From Ancylostoma caninum (taxonomy: Eukaryota > Nematoda > Chromadorea > Rhabditida > Ancylostomatidae): a stretch of DNA of 64,000 nt. The notes below the pieces were generated by a model that saw nothing but the letters and a program-made list of their open reading frames with translations, searched no databases and had not been told where the DNA came from. Shown here one piece after another: positions 23,400-33,751 of this stretch. Each line of letters begins with the position of its first letter. Position 1 is the stretch's first letter. Location: assembly GCA_037903475.1 (NCBI GenBank), contig JBAJFG010000179.1:991149-1055148 (forward strand), in the 5' to 3' direction. The position numbers were made by a program, and so were the translations under genes.

Positions 23400-26300
23400 G
23401 ATAACAGCTGAAGTGTCGGGGAAGAAGTCAGGTAGAATCAATAAGTTCTTTCGAATCAACTGGTCATCTAGAAGGAAGAGTGCGAAAAACACTGATTCAC
23501 ATTCAAAAAGTGCTGCGAAGTCTGCTCCAGCTCGATCGGCGCAGAATAGAATACAGAAACAGGTACATTGTTAGTGAGACTAGGATGGTCGTCCAGTAGG
23601 TCATTGGCGACGTCTGTTCCCTACCAGCTCGACGCTTTGCCGGCACGCCCGGCCATATGCTGAGCTTGTGAAGCCTTAGTGCAAGGCCAGATCACCTGGA
23701 ACGAGTCCTCTCTCTTAATTTGTCTGTGAGCAAAACACATGCAGCAGCTTCTGGGTCCGCACGTGCATGTCCTTGAACCTGGTACGCTTTTGAGCTTGTA
23801 TCAAAGGTAAAATAAGCTCTGCGATACATCCATTAAAGGCTCAGCATACCCGCAACGACAGCGATTCGGTCGCCACGCGATTTAACTCGCAAATATCACA
23901 AAAGATGCCGTGGTCATTCCACGCGCCTTCATTTTCAAAAGCAGCCCGCAGACGCGCGGCCGATTTTTACAAAATCTCACGGGGAATGGGGTGGCGACCA
24001 AATCGCTGGCCAGTCGCGGACTGGGCATACTCGATTTTGTGAGTATTCAGCGATTTTCCTCATTTTTTCTCATGCGATCGCGTCGCTACGTCTGGACGTT
24101 GCGATGCGACTGAATCGCTCAGTTTTTTCACCTTTTTCTTGGAATTTTGTGTTATTTCGATTCATTTGTGTTGTTTCTCACTATGACAGGCTTTTTGAGA
24201 CTTGGTGAGAATATGTGTAAATCATTTCCCTTTTCGAAGGAGCATCCTCTTAATTCCTTCCCAAAGTCCAGTATTTCAGAATGATTTCCCATTCTTTTTC
24301 CATAACCGGCTTGGCATACCTTCAAATTGTGCATGTTTTACTAGAACTTCAGAAAGAAAACGAATGATTACACCCATTAGGTCAAATAGAGAATCAGAAC
24401 CAGTTCGAAACACCAAAATATCTCATCACTCAGGAAATCTAAAAACCGTGTTTTGCATCGGTATGCATGGGTTTTGCATGACTTTGAGAAAATCGTGGGT
24501 TTTTCGCGGGTTTTGCATGGGATTTGCATCGGATTTGGAGACGCATGGGTTCTGAATGGGTATGCATGGGTTTTGCATCGATTTAAGTAACGCTGAAAAT
24601 TATTGATTAAAAAAACCGGGTTTTGCACCGGATTAAACCGGGATTTGCATAGGTGTGTATGGGTTTTGCATCGATTTGTGAAGAACCGGTTATTTAGATT
24701 TTTCATTCATTATTTCCATTGTTTTTTCACAATCAGGAGTGCTTTATGTATGATAAAAATTTACTCATTGCGATCTCCATAATTATGCCAAAAATTTGCA
24801 GGTTTCTCTGAAATATGAAATTATTGCATTTTAACATAGGGAACATTCACCAGCTTAATGTACGATGCACCTCAGTCGGACATCCAGCAGAAGTTGGCCC
24901 GATCAAAAATGAGCTGAGAGAGGAGTTAAAAGTGCACAATTCGGTGGAGTTGCAAGGTGTGCGACGACAGCGCAGTATTTTAGTTCTTGAGGTGCGTGGG
25001 AGCCACTCCTCGTACCCCCTCCCCCACTCCTCCAGGACGCGAACTGGTCATTACAAACCCATGCAAAACCGACGTTACCTCATGCAAAACCAATGCAGAA
25101 CCCATGCAAAACCCGGTTCTCAAAACGTTTCTCAAACCGTGTTCTGCATGGGATTTGCATGGGATTTGCATGAGTGTGCATGACTTATTCGTGGGATTTG
25201 CATCTTTCAATCCGATGCAAAACACGGTTTTATCCCATGCAAAACACGGTTTCTAGATCTCCTGAGCAAAACCAATCAGAAGCTTTAATTCAAACGTAGA
25301 AAGCTTTTTATATCGGCTTACTACCGCTAGATACCAGAAAAATGTGAATGAAGCCTAAATATCGAAATCTTAGCAGGATTAGCCCAGCATATGATTCAGT
25401 GTAGTCACCAATCATCAAATGAAGTATGCCCAAGAACGAGACGCAGTCGCCGCGACTGAATCGCTCGTGCAAAACTCAGTCGCGGCGACCAAATCGCGTC
25501 GCTTGAACTATGCCCAGGGCTTTACTCAATTATGATAAAAGTTTTGCTAGATCCGAGATGTCACCACTGGTTTATAACACATTCGTTGGATTTCGGATAG
25601 TCCACTATTGCAGCAAGCACCCATCTAGCGGTGCTTTCCAAATACATCCTTTTATGGAGCGACTTTTCCCTGTTTTTGATAAAATAAGAAGATTTCTGTT
25701 GTCTTTACACTCCGAAGGATCACTGTGGAGCCACAGTGGCGGCGAATGCAGGGCACAACGAAAGGCCGATCTGCCAGAAGTCGTGACACTGCCAGCAGCT
25801 AATTGACGGGTAGTCTTGAACAATGCTGTCCTCAGCACTCGATTTGGAGCAGTTCCGGCCAAGTGGAGGCCTATCAGCGGCCTGCCTCCTCTACCATTGC
25901 CAGCCGGCCTTCGACCTGGTGATTTCCCGGCAGTTTCTGAGATGGTACTCCATCTTGAACGTTTCAAAACAGTTGCTGTTGCCTACAAATCCATAAATGT
26001 TAAAAACGCCACAGTAGGGAAGTATTGATGATGGTGTAGCGCAAAATAAACACAATTCAAGGGCAAAGGAAGTTCTGCTCGAAAGGCGAAGAAAGCAAGA
26101 AAGTCAGAACGTCCCAAAAGAACTCCGTCGAAGAGACCGGTAGCTTTGTTCGCTTATGAATTAGCATTCCAGAAAATAGAAATAGTGACACAATGTGGAT
26201 ATTTTCCCACAATCATCGAAAGACAGAATCAGAACTAATATAAAGTTTTCATAACAAGATCGTTTCCAGCTCAACCTCACGCCATCTGCTGAGCAACTCC

Positions 26301-29300
26301 TCATTAGTAAAGACGAGGATGAATTAGCCGGTAAATCAAAAGCATAGCCATCTTCACGTCTTTACATCATAGTTAATATTAATTGGCATTTTATGTGCGT
26401 GTGTGTACGTGTGTGTGTGCAAGAGAACCAGCCATCAAAAACGGGAAATACCTACACCATCGTGTTCAGCGCATCGAGTTATGTACAAAAAAGTTGCAAA
26501 TTTTGATTTTCACCTTGATTTGAAGGTGTTTTGGGCCACGTTTGTTATGTTCAGACATGTTAATGGCCGATAGTTGTTTTCAACACGGTCAGAATGAGTG
26601 AGATAGGCCTATGGTTGCATGACCGTATAAAAGGAAAGAGACGGGCAGGACAGTTTTATAACGAAGAGGAGGAACCAGGCGGACTAGAGATGACATGGAT
26701 GAGGGTTGCGCCAGTACAGATGGTGGAGAAAGTGACATGAAACGAGCCTATAGCTATGTCGAAAGTGCGTCGGCGCTCGGTAGCGGGAGAGTTGAGAGTC
26801 CACTGGGCTCAGTAGGGGGAGAGTTGAGAGTCCACTGGGCTCGGTAGGGGGAGAGTTGAGAGTCCACTGAAGGAAGAACAGCAGTGAGAATGATGCGCTG
26901 GCGGCCATGGGTGGGGGAGACGGGTTCACCGCTCTGATAGAGGTGCACCGGCGTTTAGAAAATGGAGAAACGGCTGGTGTTGTGTTCAACGGTGTGATGA
27001 TTGTGCGCGGTGTCCAAAAGTGGGGAAACGCCTGGAGTCGGGTCCAGCGGTGTGGTAAGGGTGTGCCGGCGTCCAAAAGTGGGGGAAAGCCTGAATAGTC
27101 AAAATTTTGGACTTCAACCATTCATTAGCTTGAGAGCACCCCAATCGCTTAATACGGTAAATATTCGGAAAATGTATCGGAAAATGAGGCAGATAAAATA
27201 AATTTTGGCTCCTAACCCCGCATTTTGCGTAATCTACTCAGACTGTAGGACAAACACACACAATGTCAATTAATGCAAACTGTGATTTTTTTTTGATAAT
27301 AAAATAGCGCTAGCAGCGATACTGGGCGCGAGAACAGTGAGGTGGTTGGAACAGAACTCTTGTTAGTAGTTTGGATTTTCGAAGGCTGAAGGACTGGACT
27401 GCAGCTTATGCAGCTCCTATATAAAAATAACCACACCTACTATGTATATAATTGGTTCAGAGGATTTCATGTTGGGTGCGGCTGTTGACACGATGACCAC
27501 AGCAGAAGGAAACGCCCCTGGGAAAGCACAAGATCTCCGTGTAGCTTGGGCGTCGATGATACTGGAGCAGGTTGTATATGGATATTTTACGTAAATCTCA
27601 TTAGTGTTTGATATTGGTACCGAGTCAGCAGGTGCATCGCAGTACTTCGAAATTACTGCATACCTGTAGGAAGCTTCACTTGGTATGTACCTGCTCGCTG
27701 CCTTCGTATCACAGCACTCGGTCTCAGCACAGCAACTACTTGCGCATTCTGACATTTTGTGGATATCAGTGCTGTGGTGTGCTGTAAACGTCCACAAACA
27801 GAATGTGATGAACGCTGACGAGGCTTTTTCAGGGAGCCCTATATGTCATGAAAAGGTTCCGAAAAGTCCAACGTTTTAAGCCTGGTCGCTTTAGTGCTGT
27901 AGCATTTAAGGCAAACCCGGAAAAAAATAGGTGAGTCATAATATGTATTTTTGCAAGGACATTTCAACAGAGAAAGTATGATGGGAGCATGGAAATCGTT
28001 CGTTTGAAATAGGTCATTTGTGCCTCGTGTGAATGGCAGAAATTTTCGGAAGGACCGCAGCAGAATGCAAGAGAGAGGGAGAGAGTGAGCGTTATCAGAC
28101 CCTCCTTATGTACGGAGCTCACTTTTGCTGTGACCAACGAGAATTCAGCGGTTTTGGACTTCAGATGGGAAATTGGCTTTAGGGGTACGTCACGCCATAA
28201 AGCCACTGACCCTCAGCGAGGTTGTCATTTTTGCTTGAGATTACCGACGCGTGGTGGTCCCACGAGAATGGGTGCGTAACGCATTTCTGCGGAAATCGTG
28301 CTCACATTTCCGTAGCCATTCGGAAAGATCGCAGCAGCTACTCGGAAGAAATGTAGCAGGAAACCGGAAGGACCGCAGGTCACCTGTCGGATCTTCCGGT
28401 TTTCTGCTGCGGTCCTTCCGAAAAATTGTCTGAGCAGGTTCTAGATCCGCTCCAGCGTTCTCACCTGATGAATTGTAACTTAGAGTGATGAATTGTAACG
28501 AGTGGATGTTCCCCTTCACAATCACTCTTCGGTACTATTGTACTTGAGCGGCCCCACTCTCGACCCCAAACTCAAAATCATGGATTCCTCCGAAAACTTG
28601 CTTACAGGGGTACTTCGAGGCGCTGATCACGAGTATTATATTCTTTTCGCACGATAGTTTCGATTTTATTGATTTTATCGATTTTTCCATGTTCTACTCG
28701 TATCTCAAACCTCTGAAAAAGTGCAAGTAGAGGTTTTGAAGTTGCTGATCACGAATATAATAGCCATCTTGCATCATATTTCCGATTTCATTGGTTTTCT
28801 CTAGATTTTTATCTGTAGGGCGGTGTAGTTGCCGCCCTACAGATAAAAATGCCTTTACCAGAGTTTTCCCCATCAAGTGACCTTTTCTTGCGAAATCTTC
28901 ATGATATTTGTAACCAGCACCTTCAGAAACCCCAGTAGGCAAGTTTTCAGAGGGATCCGAGAGGAGGTCCATACCTGGGAAGAGATCGATAAAATCAATG
29001 AAATCGATTCTATCATGCGAAATGAATATAATATTCGTGATCAGCACATCGAATTACCCCTGTATGCAAGTTTTCAGAGAAATTCATGATTTTGAGTTTT
29101 GGGTCGGTAGCGGGACCGCTCAAGTACAATAGTACCCACTCTTCTTCCTTATGCTAAAGCTTGCTCTTATCCTCACCTTCCATTAAAAATTCGCTCAACT
29201 CGGCCATCCAATGGGCTGAACAGGTGGGGGAAAAAATCGCATTTTCGAAGGATTCGACACAATTGATCATTACGTTCGTCTTCACTACAATAGTAAATCT

Positions 29301-32300
29301 AAAAGTATAGCAAAACTTGTGAGCAGATTACTGTAGGTAGTGCCTTTGAGAGAAAGGAATTATGTAAATGAAGTATCTAGTTTCCATTTCGCTCTCGTTA
29401 GTAGACCTTTTCCAGGTATAACGACATACAGTGCATTGACGAGACTCGAGTTATACTTCGTGAACACTCATCCGATTACATTCATGCTAATTGGATGACA
29501 ACACCAAAGGGCAAAAAATTCATATGCACACAGGTACCACATTGTGAAACTTAAGGGGTAATTAGATATCAATTGATTTAAGGGCCCAATGCCGAACACA
29601 ATATCAGATTTCTGGCGCATGATTTTGCAGGAGGACTGCCGAACTATAATAATGCTATGTTGCTTGAAAGAAGGTTGAGTGAATATTTTCTGTTAATGAT
29701 TTTGTTTCGAGGATTATCTACCATGGTAAATTTGTTTAGATAAAAAACAAAAGTGTGCGAAGTACTACCCAAGCAAAGCAAGCAAACCTTTTCTGATCGA
29801 TAACACAGTCGTGCAATTGATCAAGCGGAACTGGTCAGAAGACCTCGGCATAATGACATCTGTTTGGAATGTTAAGCACAGGTAAGGTAATTACTCAGAC
29901 AATTTCGGGGGCAAATCCCGTCGAAGCGAGCGCTTGGGTGTTTTGTCCCGAAAAGTGGCCGCGTTCAGGCCGCTGTAGGGCCGCTGAAGACTGGACTTGC
30001 ATTCCTATCCGCCGAGTACTGTCCGCGTTCAGGCCGCTATGAAGTCGCAGATCATCAGGCGCTGCTGCCCCGAGTCCAGTGCATACGGCAGCATTGTCCC
30101 CAATTCCCATCAAATGGACGACGACTGCGCGACAACCCTGGCAGTTAGGTCACTGCTTGCGTACATTCTCGGACGGGAGAGCCCCGGACTATATGAGACG
30201 AGAGCGGACGGATTGTATGTTGTTGATGCAATTAATAAGCGACGATCTTATCAAAAGTGGAGGGAAAGCGATTTTTCCTGAAGCAGCGGATCAATTCCAG
30301 CTTCAATGTTGTGGTCCTGTACGTCGGGGGTAGCATCGAGGGCACGTGGGAGGACGTCGGCCGGGGGCACTTGGGGTGGGGGCACGTGGGGGGACGTCTG
30401 CTGGGGGCACGTGGGGGGGGGGGGGGCGTCGGCCATATGTGGGGGGGTAGGTGCCCCGCGATTTGGGGTCCACCCCCAGGTACATCTGGGGGTGGACCCC
30501 TTTTCTACCTGCAGTCGATCCCCACGAATGTCTGAGTAAGGCTCACGCCGTGCTCTAAAAGTCTGCAGCCCTCTCTTTCCAATCCTATAGTTTAAATAAC
30601 CAAACTGGGTTATTCTTTCTTTGAAATTCTCGGCATTTACCTACTAGCGCTATACAATTGATAAAATACAGAGAATTGTTTCAGGGAACGTGAGTTTGAG
30701 CTTCGACACATCCAGTACAAAAAGTGGCCGGATCACTCAGTTCCAAAAGACTCGCTGGGAGTACTAGAACTTCATAAAATAATGGAGGAAAACTCCGACG
30801 ATCATCCGGTTGTCATTCATTGTTCGGCCGGTATTGGTAGAACATGTACACTCACAGGTAAAGTAGTGCATTTAGAAACATTGTTTCATAAAAATTGAGG
30901 AAAAAATGTAGTTTTAGGAATTGAGATGTTATTAGAACAATTGCGGACTCTAAATTTCCAGTCCAGCACAACAATAGTTAAAAGTATGCGACGAGCACGA
31001 CTGGGAGCAGTGCAGAAAGCAATACAATATCTTTTCATGCATGTCGCTGTGCTAGAATGGCTGTGTCAGGTACTTGATCCCGAAAGTATCTTGAACATCA
31101 ATGAACGGCACCACAGGCCTGCGGCGATTACGGGCGCAGACCAGGTACAAAAACGCAAATCTGATGATAACACAGTTGCCTCTAAACTGCACGTCGGATG
31201 AGCGAGTTTAACCAGCATACCCGAACTTTAGGGTTACGATTCTTGAACGCAAAAACAAGCAAAAGGCCCAGCAAGCCAACTTTCGCAACTTGAGTCTATT
31301 AGCATCACATAATCTACAGAATGATCAGCTACGCTAACAATAGTTGTTCTGCTTGTTGAAGTTCCATGAATCCCAGTGCGGTATTGCTTCTACGACTCAG
31401 CTTAGAATGAGGTCGTTTTGTTGGTTGATGAGAGAAAAGGAATCACTAGCCCTTCTACCTTTTGAGCACTCTTCTTATATGGTTTCACCTATGCTTTACT
31501 ACCTCCACGTTACTGCTATCTGAAGCTCCACCTCCCATCTTATTTTTTATCAGGCCTCTGTCAATTGTCACTTTCTTAACTAAGCTCCGAATATGACAGG
31601 AGGTGTCCACGTGCGCTATTTTCTGTTGGAATCCAACGGGAAAAAGTTTGGTCTCAATGGAGATTCCACCACTGAAAATCAGGCCGTAGCTATATGCTAG
31701 TATTCCAGAACCAGGGATTTCGACGTTTGTACGGAAAAAAAATCCCTTATAGAATTCCTTATGAAAATTTATATATAAAATTTTCTTCGTAAAAATTAAC
31801 GAGCGCCATCGGGAGTTTTATAGCTTTTCCATTCCTGATTAGCTACACTGTTGCCCAAAACCATAAGTTTATGCTTCATGAACATGTATAGTAATGACCA
31901 AAAAAATCACCTTGAATTCCCATTCAAGGTGATTTTTTGTCATCACTATACATAGGTATGGATATGGTGGTTCATGGTTCTTACTATCAACGAATCGACG
32001 TTCCTTGTGGTTTCATGTTCACCGCTGATATTGTACCTTCTGTGGAGGGAGCGAGGCTGACTCGTCTCATGCTAGAGATACTACAGGGTGAGCCAAAATT
32101 ATAGCGAAAACATATGCGCGGACAACTTGACCTCCTGTCCGGAGCCTCTGCTTTTTCTTGTGCTTTACTTGCTTCTATTGGGTTAATTTGTTCATGCTCA
32201 TCTTATTCTTGCATGATGATATGCCACTGTTGTGATGGTCAGGCGCTCCTGCCACCTTTTTTCAATCATTGAGCTTCACCGCCAGAGCTTTTTGGTACGC

Positions 32301-33549
32301 GAGATCCACCAGCGTCTCGGAGTACATCATAGTGTTGTCCGCAGATCTACAAGACGCTACAAGGACCTAGAAACTGAAAATGATGAATCTGGACGAGGGA
32401 GACATGTATCTGTGACCACTACGAGCAATCTTAGAAAGATACGCGAAAGAAATCGCAGAGACCCGGTACGCCCGGTCCCTGCGAATGTCACGAGAAATTG
32501 GCTTCAGAAGAGTATGATGAGAAGAACCTTGCACAAGTGGGGATTGATTGCTACCCTGGGCTAATGCTCAAACCGCTACTGGGCATACCACCAAGACGGA
32601 GGCCCCTCTCACAAGACAAGAATGTAGCGGAACTGGTGTAAAACCAACTTTACCGACTTTATCAACTTTGACGAGCTGTCGGCCAACTCTCCGGATTTGA
32701 ATCCGATGGAATTCAGCGTCAGGTCGGTATTGGAAGCAAAAGCCTTCTCTAAACAGCACCGTTCCCTGATTTCTTCGAGGAAAGGTCTCCAGAAGGGGTG
32801 GAACGTGCTTGCTTGCGTACTTGCGTGCCACAGTCGATGCCTTCCCGAAGCGCCTCAAGGTCTGCATCGATGTTAAGGAGATATTTTCGAATTTCAATGT
32901 TGTTTTTAGTTAACGATAGACAGATGAATATTGTCACATCGTTAGTTCCTCAAAACTTTTATATTTTCGCTCTAGGCGACTTGAATACCTTTTCGCAATA
33001 ATTATGGCTCACGCTGTACTTCCTAGCCAGGACGGTGTTGCATGACGCGTAAGGCACTCACTCTTTTCACTTTGCTCACTCATTCTCTGTACAGCAGTAA
33101 TATTATTCCACTGAACCACCACATTCATAGCACATACGGACAATCATGAGGTCTAAGATTCCAAGGCACCACCATCCGTCATATAAGTCGCCACAGTTCT
33201 CTCTTTAAAGAATGGTAGAAGCTTGAACTGATTGTGAGATGTTCAAAAACACATTCAATAAGATGAAGAAACGTACATTTATGTCTGGGCAACATAATAT
33301 TTATACTATCTATTGTAGGAAGATGTGATTGAACGTGATGATCCTCGAATGACAAATTTCCGCGATATATTCGATCAACTATTAGCAAGAGCGAACCGAT
33401 TACGGTTGAACAAATCAAAGAAGCGCAAGAATAAGGTGAAGGATGAACCGAAAGAGAAAGAGATTCCTCAAAAGGAGGATAAAAAGTCAAAATCCGTCTC
33501 TATAAAAGAAGAACAGGAAAAGGTCTTGCTAGTAAAAGAAGGTGGTTAG
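23400..33549 (+). CDS. Protein tyrosine phosphatase, paralog 2 (first exon not found)
   Basis: Exons of the PTP domain: 27833-27930, 29416-29533, 29583-29673, 29740-29881, 30685-30857, 30918-31069, 33319-33549. Likely upstream exons: 23400-23562 and 26062-26184, both very Lys/Arg/Ser-rich (e.g. [40 protein letters not shown]), and 26270-26330. Phase shows at least one exon is missing before 27833, and the ATG was not found. Domain motifs: [63 protein letters not shown] (catalytic Cys and Arg present), [13 protein letters not shown]. The tail of about 76 residues is Lys/Glu-rich. Six of seven domain exons have the same length or phase as paralog 1, so the two arose by tandem duplication; protein identity is only moderate. 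Introns hold the minisatellite copy, a foldback element and a Tc1-like transposon. Confidence 0.88.
23845..24034. mobile_element. Small GC-rich inverted-repeat element, copy 1
   Basis: GCATACCCGCAACGACAGCG with GATTCGGTCGCCACGCGATT at the left is mirrored at the right by a sequence ending GTCGCGGACTGGGCATAC. Both carry a GCGATTTGGTCGCC-type block. It lies in the first recognised intron of phosphatase 2. Confidence 0.65.
24440..24690 (+). repeat. Cluster of GGGTTTTGCATGG-type motifs, block 1
   Basis: About eight copies of GGG(T/A)TTTGCAT(G/C)G in one orientation, irregularly spaced by 14-50 bases. Versions with ATTTGCAT match the POU octamer core. It is an intron of phosphatase 2. Confidence 0.85.
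25055..25260. repeat. Cluster of GGGTTTTGCATGG-type motifs, block 2 (both orientations)
   Basis: Three copies as CCATGCAAAACC on the plus strand, then three as GGGATTTGCAT, then two as ATGCAAAACACGG. The alternating orientation allows stem formation. Confidence 0.85.
25424..25514. mobile_element. Small GC-rich palindromic element, copy 2
   Basis: AGTATGCCCA at the left and TATGCCCA in reverse sense at the right enclose ACGCAGTCGCCGCGACTGAA and TCAGTCGCGGCGACCAAATC. It is self-complementary over most of its 90 bp and shares GCGACTGAATCGCTC with 24106-24120. Confidence 0.7.
25770..25945. repeat. Dispersed repeat, copy 2
   Basis: Counterpart of 10015-10200 in the same orientation; both copies precede a leader-plus-minisatellite unit (by about 1.5 and 0.45 kb). 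Confidence 0.65.
26379..27095 (+). mobile_element. Leader-plus-minisatellite unit, copy 2
   Basis: The leader matches 11722-12010 from TTAATTGGCA through the GT-rich tract, the TATAAAA box at 26626-26632 and AACGAAGAGGAGGAA. After it come three 32-bp repeats (GAGAGTTGAGAGTCCACTGG core, 26783-26872), one 50-bp-type unit (26887-26945) and three 59-bp-type units (26945-27095). It lies in an intron of phosphatase 2. The array is far shorter than in copy 1. Confidence 0.8.
28520..29145. mobile_element. Foldback element with nested repeats in phosphatase-2 intron
   Basis: The outer arm at 28528-28690 (ACTATTGTACTTGAGCGG, CAAACTCAAAATCATGGATT) is mirrored at about 28975-29140. Inside, a second version of the same arm module (GCTGATCACGAATATAATAG) is again mirrored. 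The centre is a perfect short palindrome, TTTTTATCTGTAGGGCGG with CCGCCCTACAGATAAAAA, at about 28806-28850. The result is a single roughly 625-bp structure able to fold on itself. Confidence 0.85.
30464..30500. repeat. GC-rich perfect hairpin beside a poly-G tract
   Basis: GGGGTCCACCCCCAG, loop GTACAT, then CTGGGGGTGGACCCC: a 15-bp perfect stem. Just upstream (30355-30445) is a G-rich GGGGGCACGTGGGG repeat with a run of about 14 G. It is an intron of phosphatase 2. Confidence 0.9.
31884..31953. repeat. 70-bp near-perfect hairpin in phosphatase-2 intron
   Basis: The left arm ATGTATAGTAATGACC then AAAAAAATCACCTTGAAT pairs with ATTCAAGGTGATTTTTTG and TCATCACTATACAT around the 4-base loop TCCC. 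There are only one or two mismatches over about 33 bp. It resembles a pre-miRNA or tiny foldback element in size. Confidence 0.9.
32084..33016 (+). mobile_element. Tc1/mariner-superfamily transposon, 933 bp, with decayed transposase
   Basis: The terminal repeats CAGGGTGAGCCAAAATTAT (left) and, inverted, CAGCGTGAGCCATAATTAT (right) are flanked by TA on both sides (32082-32083, 33017-33018). The transposase on the plus strand is readable in pieces: a helix-turn-helix part ([31 protein letters not shown]) and [18 protein letters not shown] catalytic-domain remnant near 32690-32870 reads [19 protein letters not shown] and then [20 protein letters not shown] across frames. Frameshifts and stops make it non-autonomous. 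It sits in the 2.2-kb intron before the last exon of phosphatase 2. Confidence 0.88.
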
Positions 33550-33745
33550 AAGTTATTCATTTAGAGGAAGTATTTTGCTTAAATATATGGTAAAACAACC
33601 TAATACTTTTGGTTTCATTCGACATTAACATTCAAGTACTTGTAAATCTGATCATGTTAAGATTGTCACATCATTTTTTCTGATAATGCTGTATTAATTG
33701 GTGCGAGATGTACGTGACATCACCGTCCTCAAAAATTACAATGAA

Positions 33746-33751
33746 AATAAA
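33746..33751 (+). terminator. Polyadenylation signal of phosphatase 2
   Basis: AATAAA about 200 bases after the stop codon, the nearest match seen. Confidence 0.5.

Noticed and set aside
30251..30539. Pro-rich and Gly-rich open frames on both strands
   Set aside because: They result from the G-rich intron repeats and hairpin in phosphatase 2.
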